Positions 1 through 11,363 are shown, numbered from the stretch's first letter. The stretch: 64,000 nt of DNA from Zygnema cylindricum (GCA_037447655.1 JBBHKE010001462.1:1-64000), one strand, 5' to 3'. Numbers and translations are program-made. The notes: generated by a model not told the origin, from the letters alone.

Positions 1-576
1 ACTCGGCTTGCATTAGAAAAAAACCTATAAATTGTCAATAAAAATATTTTTAAAATATCTTTCATTTTTACCAATATCGTCGTGTCTCATTATAGAAAGT
101 GTGAGATACAAGCGATAGTGTGAGAGGGAGAGGGGAGAGGCGACGACGGCGAAAATTTATTTAAAAAACCCATTAATGAAAGTGGAGGTCCGAGACCCCT
201 GCAATTTTTTTTCGTTCATGCGCATGATGGGCACGGAGAAAAACATCGAGGACTCTCCCTCGTCCTAAAAATTTTACACTTTTGTGGCGCGTGTGTGGTT
301 CATTTTTCATTCGCTGTTTGGGCTTTACTTGAACTAAAATCACCCCCTTGAGTTGATTTTGGATGAAGTTTTTTTTTGGTTTTATTCTCTTGCCCGGGGG
401 TTGAAAAGGGGAAAACGCCAAAATGCGTTCACATGACGACAAACAAGCCGTACATCCAAAGTATGAATTGACGTTCACTGTACTTTGGTAAAAATGATTT
501 TCTCATATGGCTAAAGATTCTGTCAAAGTTCCCTTAATTTTAGGGCAAAAAGACAGAGAAAAGTAGATAACTTATT

Positions 577-595
577 ACATGGGGACGTACCCTTA
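577..595. repeat. possible right end of a Harbinger-type MITE
   Basis: The sequence ACATGGGGACGTACCC followed by TTA resembles the right terminus of the 43.8 kb Harbinger-type element (ACATGGGGACACGCCC followed by TAA). No matching left end was found, so the element would be truncated or start outside the window. This is a short match and could be chance. Confidence 0.3.
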
Positions 596-1279
596 GCCCC
601 AAAATTGAAATTGAATCGTCTAAGCGTTACATTGAACTTAGACGCAAAGTGAAACGTAACCTCTTTAAACTTAAATACTATAAGTCTTGTACGGAAATAT
701 TAAAACGCACGAAACGAAATAAACTTTGTACACTATAATAAAACGAACCGGCGTAAAAATATAAATTGAAATTAAATGAAAAAAATGCGCGTCGTCACGC
801 GCGACGAAATCGAGGCACACTATCTACAAATCAACATTCTTATATTGACAACAAAATTTCGTTTCATGTTTTACATAATCTAACATAACTAATTTGTACG
901 CTTAAATCTGAATATTTGAGTTTGCGTCTCTTTTTCCAATTCACATTCACATGCGTGCGCAATTACATTAAATGACTTTTTGTACATTTATATTCTAAAA
1001 GTACATTTTGGTACGGAAAAAGTTGTCCGCATACCACACTATAAACATTGCGGTGTACTTCCGTTTTTTTACGCTAAGGGTGACGTTCTATTTGGCGAAA
1101 AGTGGCGTAGTTTACAGAAATCCGCGACCCTCCGTACCAAATCGTATCGCCTATTTTGTTTTTATACGAAAAACAACATTACATAAAATCTTGCCGATAC
1201 TCTCCGAAGGTCTTAGAGGTAATATTGGCCGTCGAATGTTCATCTGCGAGGAGTTTGCTTCATTTTTCTTTGTAACTGT

Positions 1280-1304
1280 CAACCCACCTCGAAGAGGTGG
1301 GTTG
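1280..1304. repeat. perfect 11-bp inverted repeat with 3-nt loop
   Basis: CAACCCACCTC and GAGGTGGGTTG are perfect reverse complements separated by GAA. It lies in AT-rich intergenic DNA and is followed by an A-run near 1313-1323. No gene ends here, so a terminator role is not supported. It may be a relic of a foldback element. Confidence 0.7.
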
Positions 1305-1941
1305 GCAGATACATAAAAAAAAAATCGTGACACGCTGGACGATTAAGCTACGTGTCATGATGGAAAACCAACGAACAATCTTAAGATTTGCACAGGACAC
1401 GCGCTTTCCAAAATACAACCGAAAATAAAAACGAAATTTCGTAACATTCCCTCATCACGCTATTTTCGGTAACTTTTGTTCGTCACACTATTTCTCTCAA
1501 AGGACTTTCGTTATGTTCGAAAACTAAAACCCCAAAAATTGAGTTGGCGTACATATTGGGGTCTGCAAAAAGTATAAAAGTTGTCGTATGATTACTTAGT
1601 ACGCACGTACATGGTACGCAAGTCAAGATTTGAAGTTAAGTTTGCCTTTGTTAAAAATATGAAAGATATCCAATATCGGATCGTAGCTTGCGTGGCGCCA
1701 GTCATTTTATAACACGTGGCTTACAGACTCTACGTGATGGAACATGGACTCAATCGACCCGGTCTGTAGAGTTTGTCGTACAATTACAGAAACGTATGAT
1801 GGAACTTCACCTTTAGTATACATCACGCTAATAGCGATTGGCAGTGTACTGTACTGAACTACATATATTACAGTATAGTATTATTATTATATATAATTGT
1901 ACATTATAGTACTGTAATGTACCGTATGGGTTCGTTACATG

Positions 1942-2165
1942 CATAGTCCAAAAGTAGGCGTTTTTACGGTAGGCCTTTGGTCGGTGCCTTTATCGTAAGT
2001 TGTGTTATGGGCTTTTCATGTGATCTTCTTAGATCGCTTCTTTGATCAGCGACCGTCCGATCGTCCAAATCTGACGGTGTAAATGAATGTTTTTGGTCCG
2101 AATGTTTTAATTGGTCCGAATAGGTCCGAATACAATATGGGTCTTAATGTCATATTCATATTTCC
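1942..2165. mobile_element. truncated hAT-type MITE (CATAGTTCAAAAG family)
   Basis: The left terminus (CATAGTCCAAAAGTAGGCG) and the following 200 bp closely match the complete copy at 23766-24071, including GTTATGGGCTTTTCATGTGA and the GACCGTCCGATCG core. Similarity stops around 2165, after the block that reads ATATGGGTCTTAA in the other copies, and the right terminal repeat is missing. Confidence 0.8.
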
Positions 2166-2558
2166 ATTATTCTAATTAGGTTTTTTTTTCAATTAGCGTT
2201 AATAGTGGAAGTACACTGTGATGGAAATAGTGTGGCGTACGGACAGGGTATCTCTGTACGAAATGGTATTTTTTTAATTACAAAGGCATAAAAATACACT
2301 TAACATTATTGCGCACACATGTGAATGTGCACTAGAAGAAATGACGCAAACTCGTCGACAAAAATCACGTTCTCATATGTTCGTCCGTCGACCGTGTGAA
2401 CAGCACGACGGCGTACGAATTGTCAGATTTTGTACAGATACACATATTAATATAGACATCGAAAGGGCGGGTATTTATTATTCAGGACAACCCAAAATAC
2501 AGTTAGGGATTAATTAGTATATATATTTTTGTAAAAAAAAAAAAAAATCCCGATTAGT

Positions 2559-2627
2559 GTTAATAACACTAATTTTTTTTTTACGCTATTTATTCCTTTA
2601 CTCTAATAGCGACTGACGGTGTACTGT
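2559..2627. repeat. right end of CACCGCCAATCGC-type inverted-repeat element
   Basis: ACTCTAATAGCGACTGACGG followed by TGTACTG is a variant of the right terminus of the element at 40683-40888, and the preceding ACGCTATTTATTCCTTT also matches that element. No convincing left end was found. A related end lies at about 1831-1858 (GCTAATAGCGATTGGCAGTG). Confidence 0.5.
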
Positions 2628-3129
2628 AGCTTTGTAGCAGTGTGCACTGTGCAGGCCATCTCTCAGCACAGCATTTACTGCATATAATATTTAATTTAAA
2701 ATGACTATCATGTGAAAACTAATTAACAACATCCGTACCAAAGGCACAGCTGTACGACCATCGTCGTACATATTTTTGTCGTTTCTGTAACTTGCAAAGC
2801 ACGCGTACGAGAATTTGTAGCTCCGTCGTCGTCGTACGGAGTTTTGGGAACCGCGCATTCTGATTGGTTTTTAAAATATACAGAATTTGTTAATTTTAAA
2901 GTAATAAAAATACAGTATGTACGAAAACCCAAAATTATGCACAGAATTTTAAAAAGTACGAAATGTAAAAATGCGAACTCTAATTTCGTAAAAGAATGTT
3001 TCCCGATTGGAAAATGATATCGTTTCGTCCGTCCGTACACTTTAATTCTGCCGGTCATAGCTTTACAGTTTACACGTCACGACAAAAGTTCTGTACTTCC
3101 ATTCCCTGTGCGGACATATATCATATTTC

Positions 3130-3366
3130 ACAGCGCCTCCCTCTCTCTCTCTCCCTCCCCCCCTCCCCCCCTTTCCCCCTCCCCCCCTCCCCCCTCGCCC
3201 CGCCCTCTCTATTTCCCTCGCCCTCTCCGTCTCCCTCTCCTCCACACCCTCCCTACCCCCTCCCTCTCCCTCTCTCTCTCCGTCCTTCTCCTCCCCTCTC
3301 CCTTCTCCCCTTCCCTCCACCCCCTCCAGTCACTCTCTCTCCCCCTCTCTCCCCCCCCACCCCTCT
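3130..3366 (+). promoter_or_regulatory. polypyrimidine leader just upstream of the GSH1 start
   Basis: About 240 bp are almost purely C and T and end immediately before the chosen ATG at 3368. The stretch is open in the GSH1 frame back to 2996, but its translation is only Pro/Ser/Leu low complexity, so it is read as 5' untranslated leader or promoter rather than protein. Pyrimidine-rich leaders are common in plants, and CT microsatellites can act as promoter elements; that role here is inference. Confidence 0.55.
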
Positions 3367-3367
3367 A

Positions 3368-4212
3368 ATGTCTTTTATTTTGGGGCGGGCCTCTTGCCCT
3401 CCCTCTTTTCTTGTTTCCGTACAACCTTTTCGTTCAAATTCGTACTTCCCTCGTTCACACGTGTCTATCCGTACACGTGCCCCTACACGTACGTATGCCG
3501 CGCGTGCAGAGAGTACGGAAACCCGTACAAGTACGGACAGAGTACTGACAAAAAAGGAGTTGGTAGCGTATTTGGCGTCCGGATGTCGGCCCCCGGAAAA
3601 ATGGAGGTAAATTCCCTTCTTTTTTTTTAGTTTTTTTTTTTTTTTTTTATTTTTTTTTTTTTTTTTTAAATTTATTTATAACTATTCATTTGTTTATTTT
3701 TTTATTTGAGATTTGTATATATATATATATATATATATTGTTTGGTTTTTTATGAAGAAACTGAAATTTGGGCATTTTTGGGAGGAAAAATGTTTTTTCC
3801 TTTTTTCATTTTTTTATTTTTTTTGGGTTTTTTTTTTTGTTTTGTTTTTTTCATACTACTTACATTTCTTTTTGAGTTTTGGGAAAAACAAGAGTTTGGG
3901 TTTTTCTGTCTCTTTTTTATTTTTTTACTTTTTTTTTCTTTTGTTTTTTGAAATACAGTAACTTCGGTTTTTCCCATCCATTTTTTCTGGTTTTTATTTA
4001 CCTTTTTTTTTTCTCGGGTTTCGGAAGATCGAAATTTTTCTGTTTGTTTTGTTCTTTAATGAAAAAGTTTATTTTGAGGTTTAGAGAATTTGATCTTGAT
4101 TTTTTGGGAAAAAAGGGTGTTAAGATTTTTGTTGAGAAAATTTGTTTTTGGGAAAGATTTTGTTTTTTTTTTTCTGGGAAAGGAAATGTGGAATGTTCTC
4201 CCCCTCTTTCTC

Positions 4213-4299
<87 letters not shown>

Positions 4300-7200
4300 T
4301 TCTTTCTCTCCTTCAAAATTTTCTTTTGAATTTTTGGACTCGTTTTTTTTTTTTTCTGAATTATGGAATGGGAAATGTTAAAAATTTGGATCGAATCTTG
4401 AAATTAAAGTGTAATTTGTTTAAAAATTTCCAGTTTTTTTGTTCCTTTGTTGGGGGGTGGGGGGTTGCTTCATAAATTTGAAAAGGAAAAGGAATGAATC
4501 AATTTAGGGAGAGGGAGAGAGAGAAATGGAGAGAGAGAAAGAGAGAGACGCAAAGGGTAGAGGGAGAGAGAGAGGCAGAGGGGGGGAGGGGGCAGAGGGG
4601 GGAAGACAGACAGAGATCGAGTGCAGTGGAGAGTGGGAGAGGGAGGGAAATAGTGGAATGGGGAGGGAGGGAGGCAGGGTGGTTGGGAGGGAGAGAGGGA
4701 AGAGATGTTTTCATTACTTTGGTGTGTCAGCCCTCACTCCCACCTTAAATTCTGTACTACTTCCAAATCCCCCTTCTCCTGTTAATTTGCTTTGAAAACT
4801 GGCACCACCAGTCCTGACCTCTCCCCGACGCTTCTGTTCTCTTTATTTTGACTTTTTCCTTCATCTCTTATGTTGATCGGATTAGCGGGATGCCGGATGG
4901 AGCTGATTGATTTTGATTTTGATTTGATTTCTGATTTCTGGATTTGATTCGACCCACGGATTTTGTCTTGATTTTGATCCCCCCACCCTCCCTCCTCCCC
5001 CTATCCCTCTTTACCTCCCCTTTATTCTCACAGAGTCCCTCAGCCTACTCCCTTTGTAAATCGGCCACCCTAATCCCACTCATCCATCCTACCTGGTCTC
5101 AATTTTCTCCTCTCTAGTGCCCTTTTTTCTGTTCTTTTTCCCCTTCCCTATGAACCCTTTCTCCTTCTCGGCTCCTGCTGAGGGAGATGGGTGACTAAAA
5201 CGGGAGGGGGAGGGGAGGAGGGGGGTGAAAGCGAGGTTAAGAAGAGGGTAATATAAATTCGTTTTAGTTCTGTGGTTGATTTTTTTTTTTTTTTTTTTGT
5301 CTCTGTTTGCAGAATCGGGACAGAACACGAAAAGTTTGGGTATAATTTGGACACGCTGGAGCCAATTAATTATGACCAGGTACAATTTTTTTGTTTTTTT
5401 TTTTTATTCTTTCGTTTTTTTAGAACTGTTTTTGTTTTATCGTCATTGTTATTATTTTTATCTTTTTTTTTTTTTTTTTTTTGTTTTTAGTATTATTTTT
5501 TTTTTCTTTTTTTAAATCCTGTTTATTGTTTTTTATTGCTTGATTTCACAACTCCGGATTTTTCTTTTTTTGGGTTTCTGACGGTTTTTTCATGTTTGTT
5601 TCTTTATTTACTTTATTTGTTTCTTTTTTTATAACTTTTTTGTCTTCAATGTTCACTTGTTCTGTAAGATTTCATTTTCTTTCCTTTTTCAAATTTTTGG
5701 GTAGGTTTTCATCTTCGTCTTTTTTTTTTTAACTTTATAATATGTATTTGCTCAGATTACTATTCCGTCAGATTTCCATTTTGGATAATTTTCCATCTTA
5801 TCCCTCCCTTTTTTTTTTTTTTTTCTTCGGGCAGATTTCAAAACTTTTTATCACAGTGTCGGAGCGATTCGAGTGGGATCGAGTGATGGAGGGAGACAAC
5901 ATCATTGGACTTAAAATGGTACTCCTTTATAATTATGATTATACATTTAATTATAATTTGATTATAATTTTGATTATGGTAACAAAGGTCGACTTTACTT
6001 TAATTTACTTTTTTTTTTATTTGTTATAATGTATTTTCTTATTTCTTTTCATTTAATTTTTCGATTTATTGGAGGGAGACAATAACATTACAGGACGAAA
6101 AACGGTACCCTTTTATGTTTTAAATGTTCATTTAAAATTTATAAGTTAATTTTAATTAAATAATAATTTTGTTGTTTGTTTTAGTCTAGTTTGGTCTTTT
6201 GTACCAAAATCTTAGAAATATGAAATAAAACTATCAAATAGCGAAATTGAAATATAAAATAATGAAAATCTCTCCCTCTACCTTTCCCTATTCCTCGCCC
6301 TCTCCTTTTGCCCCTCCCTCTCCCTCTTCCTCTCCCTCCCTCTCTCCCTCTCTTTCCCTATCCCACCTTCCCTCACCCTCATCCACCTTTCCTCCCCATG
6401 CCCACAATAACCCTCTCTTGCTCCCTCTTCCCTCCACCCCCACCGAGCCTGTCAGAACACCTATCCCACCTTCCCTCACCCTCATCCACCTTTCCTCCCC
6501 ATGCCCACAATAACCCTCTCTTGCTCCCTCTTCCCTCCACCCCCACCGAGCCTGTCAGAACATATCTCGGGAGAACTAACCGTAATTAACTCCCCCTCCC
6601 TTTCTCTCCCTCCCTCTCCCTCCACCCCTCCCAGGCCTGTCGAACACATCTCTAGGGAACTGGCCCTCACTTCCCTCTCCCTCTGTCCATACCTCTCCCT
6701 CCCTCCTTCAATCCCCTGACTCCCTATCTCTCCATCCACCCCTCCAGGACAGTCAAAACATAACAATAAAAAACCAACCCTCTCCCCCTTCCCTCCCTCC
6801 CCTCCCTCCCCTCCCTCCATCTCCATCCCTCTCCCTCCCTCTCCCTCCATCTCCCTCCCTCTCCCTCCCTCTCCCTCCACCCCACCAGGACAGTCAATGG
6901 AAAACCAACCCTCTCTCCCTTCCTCTACCTCCACCCCTGCACCCCTCCAGGACCGCCAAAACATAAAAATGGAAAACCAACCCTCTCTCCCCCCGCTCCT
7001 TCCTCTCCCTCCCTTCCTCTCCCTCCCCCCCTCCACCCCTGCCCCTCTCTAGGACGGTCCAACCATCAAACCCGAAACCTCACCCTCTCCCCCCCCCCCC
7101 CCCTCCCTCCCCTCCCTCCCTCTCCCTTCCTCTCCCTCCCTCTCCCTCCACCCCCCAGGACGGCCAGAACATCTCCCTGGAGCCAGGGGGCCAGTTGGAG

Positions 7201-10200
7201 CTCTCGGGAGCCCCCCTGGAAACCCTCCACCAGACATGTGCGGAAGTCAACGCCCACCTGTACCAGGTCAACGCTCTCTCTCTCTCTCTCTTCCCCTCTC
7301 GCTCTCTCTCCCTCTCTCTCTCCCTCTCTTTCCCTCTCTTTCTGACTCTCTCTCTCGCTCACTCTGCCCAATGTCTTTCTCTCTGCCCCTCTCTCCCTCT
7401 TGCTCTCTCTCCTCTCTCACTCTTTTTTCTCTCTCTCCCTCTCTCCCTCTCCCTCCCCCTCTCTCCCCCTTCTCTCTCTGTCTCTAACTCTATCTCTCTC
7501 TCCGTCTCTCTCTCACTCTCTTTCTGCCCCTCTCTCTCCCCCTCTCTCTCTGTCTCTCTTCAATTATATTTCTACCCCCCTCTCTCCCTCTCTCTGGCCC
7601 TCTCTCTCTGTCGCTCCCCCCTCTCTTTCTCCCTCTTCCCCCCTCTCTCTCCCTCTCCCCCCTCCCCTCTCTCTTTTATTCCCTGAGTTTGGAGATTTTC
7701 TGACTCAACAATCATCCCTTCAAAAAATCGGCACATGCAACTTCCCCCCCCTTAATTAAACCCAAAAAAAATCAGAAAAACCCAAAAGATCTAAAAAAAT
7801 CCCTCTCTCTCTCCTCTTCCTCTCCCTCCCCCCCCCAGGTGAAATCCGTGAGCGAGGAGCTCGGAATTGGGTTTTTAGGGTTAGGGTTTAACCCCCTCCA
7901 GAAGCTGGAGGAGGTCCCCGCGATGCCCAAAGGGAGATACGCCATAATGAGGAACTATATGCCGAAAGTGGGGACCATGGGCCTGGATATGATGTTTAGG
8001 ACCTGTACGGTGCAGGTAAGGGGGGTGGAGGGAGAGGAAACGAGGGGGGAGGAGACGGGAAGGTGAGCGGAAGGAGAGAGGAACGTTTTTTGGGGCGGGT
8101 GCGTGGATTTGGAGGAGAATTGAGGGAAGGACGGGGGGAAGAGGGGGCTGGATGGGGCTGGATACGGTGTATAGGACCTGTACGGTGCAATTAAGGGGGG
8201 GAGAGGGAGAGAAAATGCAAAGGGAAGAAGGAGAGAGGAAGGAGAGAGGAACGTTTTTTGGGGCGGGTGCATTGATTTGGAGGAGAATTGAGTGAGGGAA
8301 GGGGGGGAGGATGGGACTGGTTATGATGTTTAGGACCTGTAGAGTGCAGTAAAAGGGGTGGAGGGAGAGAAAATGGGGAGGGAGGAGAGAGGAAAAAGAA
8401 AGGAACGTTTTTTGGGGGGGGGTGGGTGGATTTGGAGGAGAGTTGAGGGACGAAGGGGTGGAGGATGGGACTGGATATGATGTTCAGGACCTGTACTGGT
8501 GTAGGTGAGAGGGGGAGAGGGAGAGAAAATGGGGAGGGGAAGGAGAGAGGAAAAAGGGAGGAAGAAGAGAGGAAGGAGATAGGAACTTTTTTTGGGGCGG
8601 GTGGATGGATTGGGAGGAGAATTGAGGGAAGGAAGGGGGGTTAAGGAGCGATAGTTGGGGATTGTGTGGGTGGGGAGGTGATGGGCGGGGAGGTGATGGG
8701 AGGGAAAGGGAGAGGGAGAGGAAGAGGGAAAGAGGAATGATTTTTGAGGAGTTTGTAAATTTTCTTGTTCTTTTTAAACTTTCCTAACTCTCTAGAACTA
8801 CAAACATTGAATCTCTATTACTTAACTTCATTCTCTTAAATCCACAGCATTGAATGTTGATTACAAGTTGACTTACTTTTCTCCCTTCCTCCCCCCCCCC
8901 CCCTCCCCCCTCCACCCCCCAGGTGAACCTCGACTTCGAATCCGAGCAAGACATGATCGACAAATTTCGGGTGGGTCTCGCCCTCCAACCAATCGCAACG
9001 GCTCTTTTTGCGAATTCTCCCTTTATCGAAGGAAAACCCAACGGATATTTGAGTTATCGAAGTCATATTTGGGAAGATACAGATAACGCTCGAACCGGCG
9101 ATTTGCCGATGGTTTTTGAGCCCGATTTTTGCTTTGAAAAGTATGTGGAATATGCATTAAATGTCCCGATGTATTTCGTTTATCGGGAGGGAACGTACAT
9201 AGACGCAACGGGATTGTCGTTTAGGGATTTTATGGAGGGGAAGCTTTCGGTTTTGCCGGGAGAGAAACCGACGTTGACTGATTGGGAGAATCATTTGACG
9301 ACGATTTTTCCGGAGGTGAGGGTGAGGGTGGGAGTGCGTGTGTGTGTGTGTGTGAGAGAGTTTTTTTTTTTTGTAAATCTTTTCATTTTTTTCGTGCTTA
9401 TATTTTGGGATGCTTTGCTTCAATTTTTGTTTGCTTTCATTTTGTTTTTTGGTCTATGTACAAAACTCCCATCGACGATGTCCAATCTTTCATTTCCGAT
9501 GTCCCAGATTCAATCTCCGATGTCCAGTCTCTAATAGACAATCTCCAATGTCCAATTTTTACTCTTTAATGTCCAATTTCCAATTGTGTAATCTCCAGGT
9601 CCAATTATTAGATCCAATCTTCAGGTCCAATGTTTGATATCCCATGTTCAATGTCCGATATTCAATGGTCAATTTCCATTGTGTTGTAAGAATTATGGCC
9701 AATGTCCAATTCATAGAATAAATATATTATTGTACAATACTTTCTTGGTATGAACTATTACATTAAGTCGTACCTTAGGTCTGCGTACTAAAAAACACGT
9801 GACAATACTTTATGTCAGAAAGTTTCCTTTCTTCTATGTGCTTTCAGTTTCGTTTAGAGTAACGGTCTCCACAGTGAATCAATCCAGTGGCTTAGAAACA
9901 GTCAGTTTATTCTATCGTGCCAAGATCCGTATTCAATTTCGTATTAATAATTTGTACGGAGTAAAAATACGCATCTGTACGTACGGTACAAAAAAGGTTA
10001 TTAGTGTACGTACTCTTTGACTTATAGTCCAATATATTTAGTGTCCAATGTCCAAAGTGCAATGTACAATGTCAAATATCCAATATCCACTTCTAAATCT
10101 CATATGTCTAATGTCCACTTTCCAATTTTCAATATCCAATTCCAATGTCCCATTTCCATTACTTAATGTCTAATATCCAACAGATATCTATATACATGTC

Positions 10201-10769
10201 CATATATCCTTCGAACATTTTTCTTATCGTTAAATCTCTGATGTCCGACGTCCAATGTCAAATCTTCATCGACATCAACATCGTCACAACAATGTCCAAT
10301 GTCCTATGATCTTCCATCCAATCCTCTATCTTCTCTACACTCTCCCCCTCCACAGGTCCGTTTGAAGCGATATTTGGAAATGCGAGGAGCCGATGGAGGG
10401 CCATGGAGACGACTTTGTGCTCTTCCCGCCTTCTGGGTCGGTCTCCTTTATGACAAAGAATCTCTTCAAGGAGCTCTCGATATCATTTCCGATTGGACGG
10501 CAGGAGAGAGAGCAATGTTGAGAAGAAGAGTCCCAAAAGAAGGATTGAAAGCTCCTTTCCGAGACGGGCTCGTTCGTCACATCGCACAAGACTTGTTTAA
10601 GCTTTCAAAGCAAGGATTACAGAGGAGAGGGTATAAAGAGGCGTCGTTTTTGAATGATCTTCAGAATAGTGTGGAGACGGGAGAGACTCCGGCTGATATG
10701 CTTTTAGAGCTGTATAGGACAAAATGGGGGGAGAGTGTAGAGCCGGTGTATCGACAGTTTTCATATTAG
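3368..10769 (+). CDS. GSH1: glutamate-cysteine ligase, plastid type (7 exons)
   Basis: Catalyses ATP-dependent joining of glutamate and cysteine, the committed step of glutathione synthesis; plant forms are plastidic. Exons: 3368-3606, 5313-5379, 5835-5918, 7159-7266, 7839-8015, 8923-9315, 10356-10769. All junctions are GT..AG, phases agree, and the sum is 1482 nt (493 aa plus stop), against 522 aa in Arabidopsis. Residues 1-55 are Ser/Arg/Phe-rich and acid-poor at first, as in a transit peptide. The mature part starts near [13 protein letters not shown]. Family blocks seen include [61 protein letters not shown] and [17 protein letters not shown]. Cys157 and Cys377 match the regulatory CC2 disulfide pair; the CC1 positions are Ala320 and Val335. 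The start was taken as the first Met after the polypyrimidine leader. The sequence looks functional. Introns are rich in simple sequence and local duplications, listed separately. Confidence 0.95.
3607..5312 (+). other. GSH1 intron 1, low-complexity blocks
   Basis: This 1.7 kb intron holds T-rich DNA, a (TA)n run at about 3717-3739, a (CT)n block at about 4208-4318 and a (GA)n-rich block at about 4499-4700. The Phe-rich, Ser/Leu-rich and Arg/Glu-rich open frames here are translations of these simple repeats. No other gene is seen. Confidence 0.8.
6358..6563 (+). repeat. tandem 103-bp duplication in GSH1 intron 3
   Basis: Two nearly identical adjacent units (6358-6460 and 6461-6563) begin CTATCCCACCTTCCCTCACC and end in CACCGAGCCTGTCAGAACA. 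The unit end is itself a degenerate copy of the splice acceptor and start of GSH1 exon 4, described in the next entry. Confidence 0.9.
6437..7185 (+). repeat. serial degenerate copies of the GSH1 exon-4 acceptor
   Basis: The true acceptor and start of exon 4 read CCCAGGACGGCCAGAACATC (7154-7173). Related stretches occur upstream, embedded in CT-rich DNA, at about 6441, 6544, 6629, 6743, 6886, 6946 and 7047: examples are CCAGGACAGTCAAAACAT, CCAGGACAGTCAATGG, CCAGGACCGCCAAAACAT and TAGGACGGTCCAACCAT. The 6629 copy continues with ATCTCTAGGGAACTGGCCC, echoing the exon beyond the splice site. Several copies keep a CAGG acceptor. The array looks like repeated slippage or unequal exchange that copied an exon edge back into its intron. 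Confidence 0.75.
7267..7838 (+). repeat. CT-rich simple sequence filling GSH1 intron 4
   Basis: Nearly the whole 572-bp intron is (CT)n/(CCCT)n-like sequence from 7267 to about 7675, followed by a short AT-rich part and a final polypyrimidine tract before the acceptor at 7837-7838. Long Ser/Leu/Pro frames here are repeat translations. Confidence 0.85.
7985..8640 (+). repeat. tandem copies of the GSH1 exon-5 end and donor site
   Basis: Exon 5 ends GATGTTTAGGACCTGT..GTGCAG and is followed by GTAAGG. The intron then contains three further units of about 155 bp, each starting with a copy of this exon end (about 8161-8195, 8311-8352, 8462-8510), running through GA-rich DNA and ending in AACGTTTTTTGGGGCGGG or a variant. 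The donor is lost in the first copy (GCAATTAAG), altered in the second (GCAGTAAAAG) and apparently intact in the third (GTAGGTGAGAG), so the third is a potential cryptic donor. The first site is used here because it alone keeps the family sequence and phase into exon 6. Confidence 0.9.
9460..10340. repeat. degenerate ATGTCCAAT repeats in GSH1 intron 6
   Basis: Short motifs such as ATGTCCAAT, TTTCCAAT and ATCTCCAGT recur dozens of times at 9470-9720 and again at 10020-10310. The two blocks are separated by about 300 bp of unrelated GTAC-rich sequence, which looks like an insertion. Similar motifs fill COQ6 intron 6. Confidence 0.75.
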
Positions 10770-10962
10770 GGAGAGAGAGAGAGGGGACTGAGAGGGAGAA
10801 GGAGAGGAAGAAGGAGAGGGAGAGGGAGATAGGCCAAAGTGGCGAGTGTGGAGGGAAGGAGGGTGTGGAGCCGGTGTACCGACAGTTTTCGTATTAAGGG
10901 GAGAGAGAGAGGGGGCGGAGAGGGAGAAGGAGAGGAAGAAGGAGAGGGAGAGGGGGAGAGAG
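10735..10962 (+). repeat. tandem duplication of the GSH1 C-terminal codons and stop
   Basis: The end of exon 7 ([10 protein letters not shown], stop TAG) with its GA-rich trailer is repeated 128 bp downstream. The second copy, about 10863-10962, again encodes [10 protein letters not shown] but ends in TAA. The copy lies in the presumed 3' untranslated region. Codon differences (TAT/TAC, TCA/TCG) are synonymous. Confidence 0.9.
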
Positions 10963-11363
10963 AGGGAAAAAAAATATTAGACATGAAGTCGAGAAAGAGG
11001 TAATGAAAGATTGTTGGTTAACAGACTTTGATGCTGGGTTTTGTAAAGCAGTAGAGCCATTTTTTTCTTCACCGGTTTGGAAAGGGGGAGAGGTAAGATA
11101 TAGAGGTAGTCATAGAGGAGATGGAGAGAGAGAGAGAGAGAGTGAGAGAGCCAGGAGAGAGAGGCTAGACGATGTATTTCTGAGTATTGGGGTTTTGCTT
11201 GGTTAGGCAATTTTCCTTTTTTTTTTTTTTTTTCTAAATTCACTCGTAGGTTCCACCCGCCTTTTTTTTCTTTTTTTCTTTTCTGGTTCTTTCACTCTAT
11301 TTTTCTTTTTTCCGAGTTAAATAGCGTATTTTGTGACCCGGGAAGCTCATTGCTTCTTCACAT

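Larger units (their letters stand above)
1..2995. other. repeat-rich intergenic DNA upstream of GSH1
   Basis: No convincing coding region is visible. The short open frames here lack recognisable domains and lie in AT-rich sequence. The stretch contains a possible Harbinger-type transposon end near 577-595, a short perfect hairpin at 1280-1304, a truncated hAT-type MITE from 1942, and right-hand ends of the CACCGCCAATCGC-type repeat near 1831-1860 and 2600-2630. The words GTAC and TACGG recur often, as they do in the other intergenic repeats of this window. The GSH1 promoter should lie at the right end of this stretch, but no convincing TATA box could be assigned. Confidence 0.6.

Noticed and set aside
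1280-1304. Bacterial-type terminator hairpin
   Set aside because: Eukaryotic intergenic setting with no upstream gene; listed only as an inverted repeat.
2996-3367. N-terminal Pro/Ser/Leu-rich extension of the GSH1 frame
   Set aside because: It is the translation of a polypyrimidine tract; the Met at 3368 gives a normal transit peptide and expected protein length.
3706-4475. Phe-rich and Ser/Leu-rich frames in GSH1 intron 1
   Set aside because: They are translations of T-runs and CT repeats inside an intron.
6482-7036. 184-aa Gly/Glu-rich frame on the minus strand
   Set aside because: It is the shadow of CT-rich intron DNA containing the acceptor-like repeats.
7870-7895. Telomere-like TTTAGGG motifs
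   Set aside because: They lie in GSH1 exon 5 and encode the conserved GFLGLGF; coincidence of codon use.
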